This document shows, one piece after another, positions 63,470 to 64,000 of a stretch of DNA of 64,000 nt. The notes under the pieces were generated by a model that was given only the letters and a program-made list of their open reading frames with translations, was not told the DNA's origin and did not search any database. The position numbers and the translations under genes are program-made. The first letter of the stretch is position 1, and every line of letters starts with the position of its first letter. The stretch is from Psococerastis gibbosa. Taxonomy: Eukaryota > Arthropoda > Insecta > Psocodea > Psocidae. Where the stretch lies: the NCBI GenBank assembly GCA_963971405.1, contig OZ020492.1:7130001-7194000 (forward strand), written 5' to 3'.

Positions 63470-64000
63470 CAGGAGTGGCGTAGCCAAGGGGAGGGGGGGG
63501 GGGGTCAGCGGGGTCCGGACCCCCCCCCCCCCAAATTTAGCAAAACCGATTTTTTTTAGATATTTATTCAAATAAAATTCCCCGGGGAGACCCCGGTCCC
63601 CCTGTTTCCAGTTTTGTTAATAATGTTATCGTCTGAAAAATCAAAATGTTTTTCCGACAAACTATTTCAGGCCTATCTTTTAAAAAAAATTCCCCACGGA
63701 AGCCCCCGGGCCCCCCTTGCTGGCTGTAATATTCTTCATATGTAAAATATGAGCATAACTGCTTTCAAACTAAATTCCACTATTTTGGGCCTATTCTTTT
63801 TCAATATAATTCCTCCTGGGGAGACTCCCGAGCCCCTCTTTCTTGCAGTAGGTCTACTATTCTTCGGCTGTAAAACCTAAACATTATTAGAATAGATTAT
63901 AAAACGTCAACATGTGTAAAACTCCACAATTTCAGGCCTATTTTTTTCAAAAACCTTCCCCAGGGGAGACCCCCGGGCCCCCCTTCAGCCCCCGACCCCT
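63470..64000 (+). mobile_element. Left part of a hAT-like element with GC-rich tandem units, cut by the window end
   Basis: It starts CAGGAGTGGCGTAGCCAAGG followed by G and C runs. From 63579 a motif like 'ccccaggggagacccccggg' recurs at about 63579, 63692, 63812 and 63958, each preceded by 'caggcctatttttt'-like sequence, giving diverged units of about 113-146 bp. The right end lies outside the window. Confidence 0.55.

Overview
The window looks like nuclear DNA of an animal, most likely an arthropod (insect-like), with a large repeat-rich genome. The sequence is AT-rich, it has no operon-like or spliced protein gene that I can recognise, and it is packed with remnants of eukaryotic transposons: 3' ends of non-LTR retrotransposons, tRNA-derived SINEs, hAT and PIF/Harbinger-type MITEs, and an INE-1/Helentron-like family. 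Long G and C homopolymers recur, mostly inside these repeats. I could not identify the species.

The only gene that looks intact is a tRNA-Arg(CCT) on the minus strand at 49787-49859. It has a complete cloverleaf and an oligo-T terminator. A promoter-like, CpG-containing stretch lies directly to its right (about 49860-50180). No host protein-coding gene is supported. The open reading frames are short and mostly fall inside repeats.

Layout. 0-5 kb: a degenerate Q repeat (the Helentron-like family) carrying a nested MITE, a hAT-type MITE and a foldback SINE. 5-14 kb: LINE 3' ends, copies of a 350-bp repeat ('B'), a foldback element and hAT MITEs, with a compositionally distinct stretch at 10.27-10.87 kb. 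15-23 kb: two Q copies (one split by a LINE), a double palindromic MITE and many SINEs. 23.9-25.6 kb: hAT elements, one keeping the C-terminus of its transposase. 27-34 kb: SINE modules, a 343-bp tandem duplication, a satellite-like stretch, and a triplicated unit whose third copy is interrupted by a near-perfect hairpin. 36-43 kb: hAT and Harbinger-like MITEs, three LINE 3' ends and a Q copy. 44-53 kb: repeat families S, B and SINE1 plus the tRNA. 54-58 kb: a tandem duplication carrying a MITE, and a second TIR family. 58.1-59.9 kb: two Q copies in inverted orientation. 61.2-61.8 kb: a long-TIR element. 63.5-64 kb: a GC-rich tandem array cut by the window edge.

The sequence content is explained by repeated insertion of elements into one another, not by genes acting together. 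The nesting gives relative ages: LINE and MITE insertions are younger than the Q copies they split, and a hAT MITE is younger than the S repeat it interrupts. The strongest leads are the Q family (5' hairpin, asymmetric inverted repeats, TGTC microsatellite and 3' stem-loop, as in Helentron-associated INE-1-like elements) and the young foldback elements at 33.1, 40.9 and 61.3 kb.
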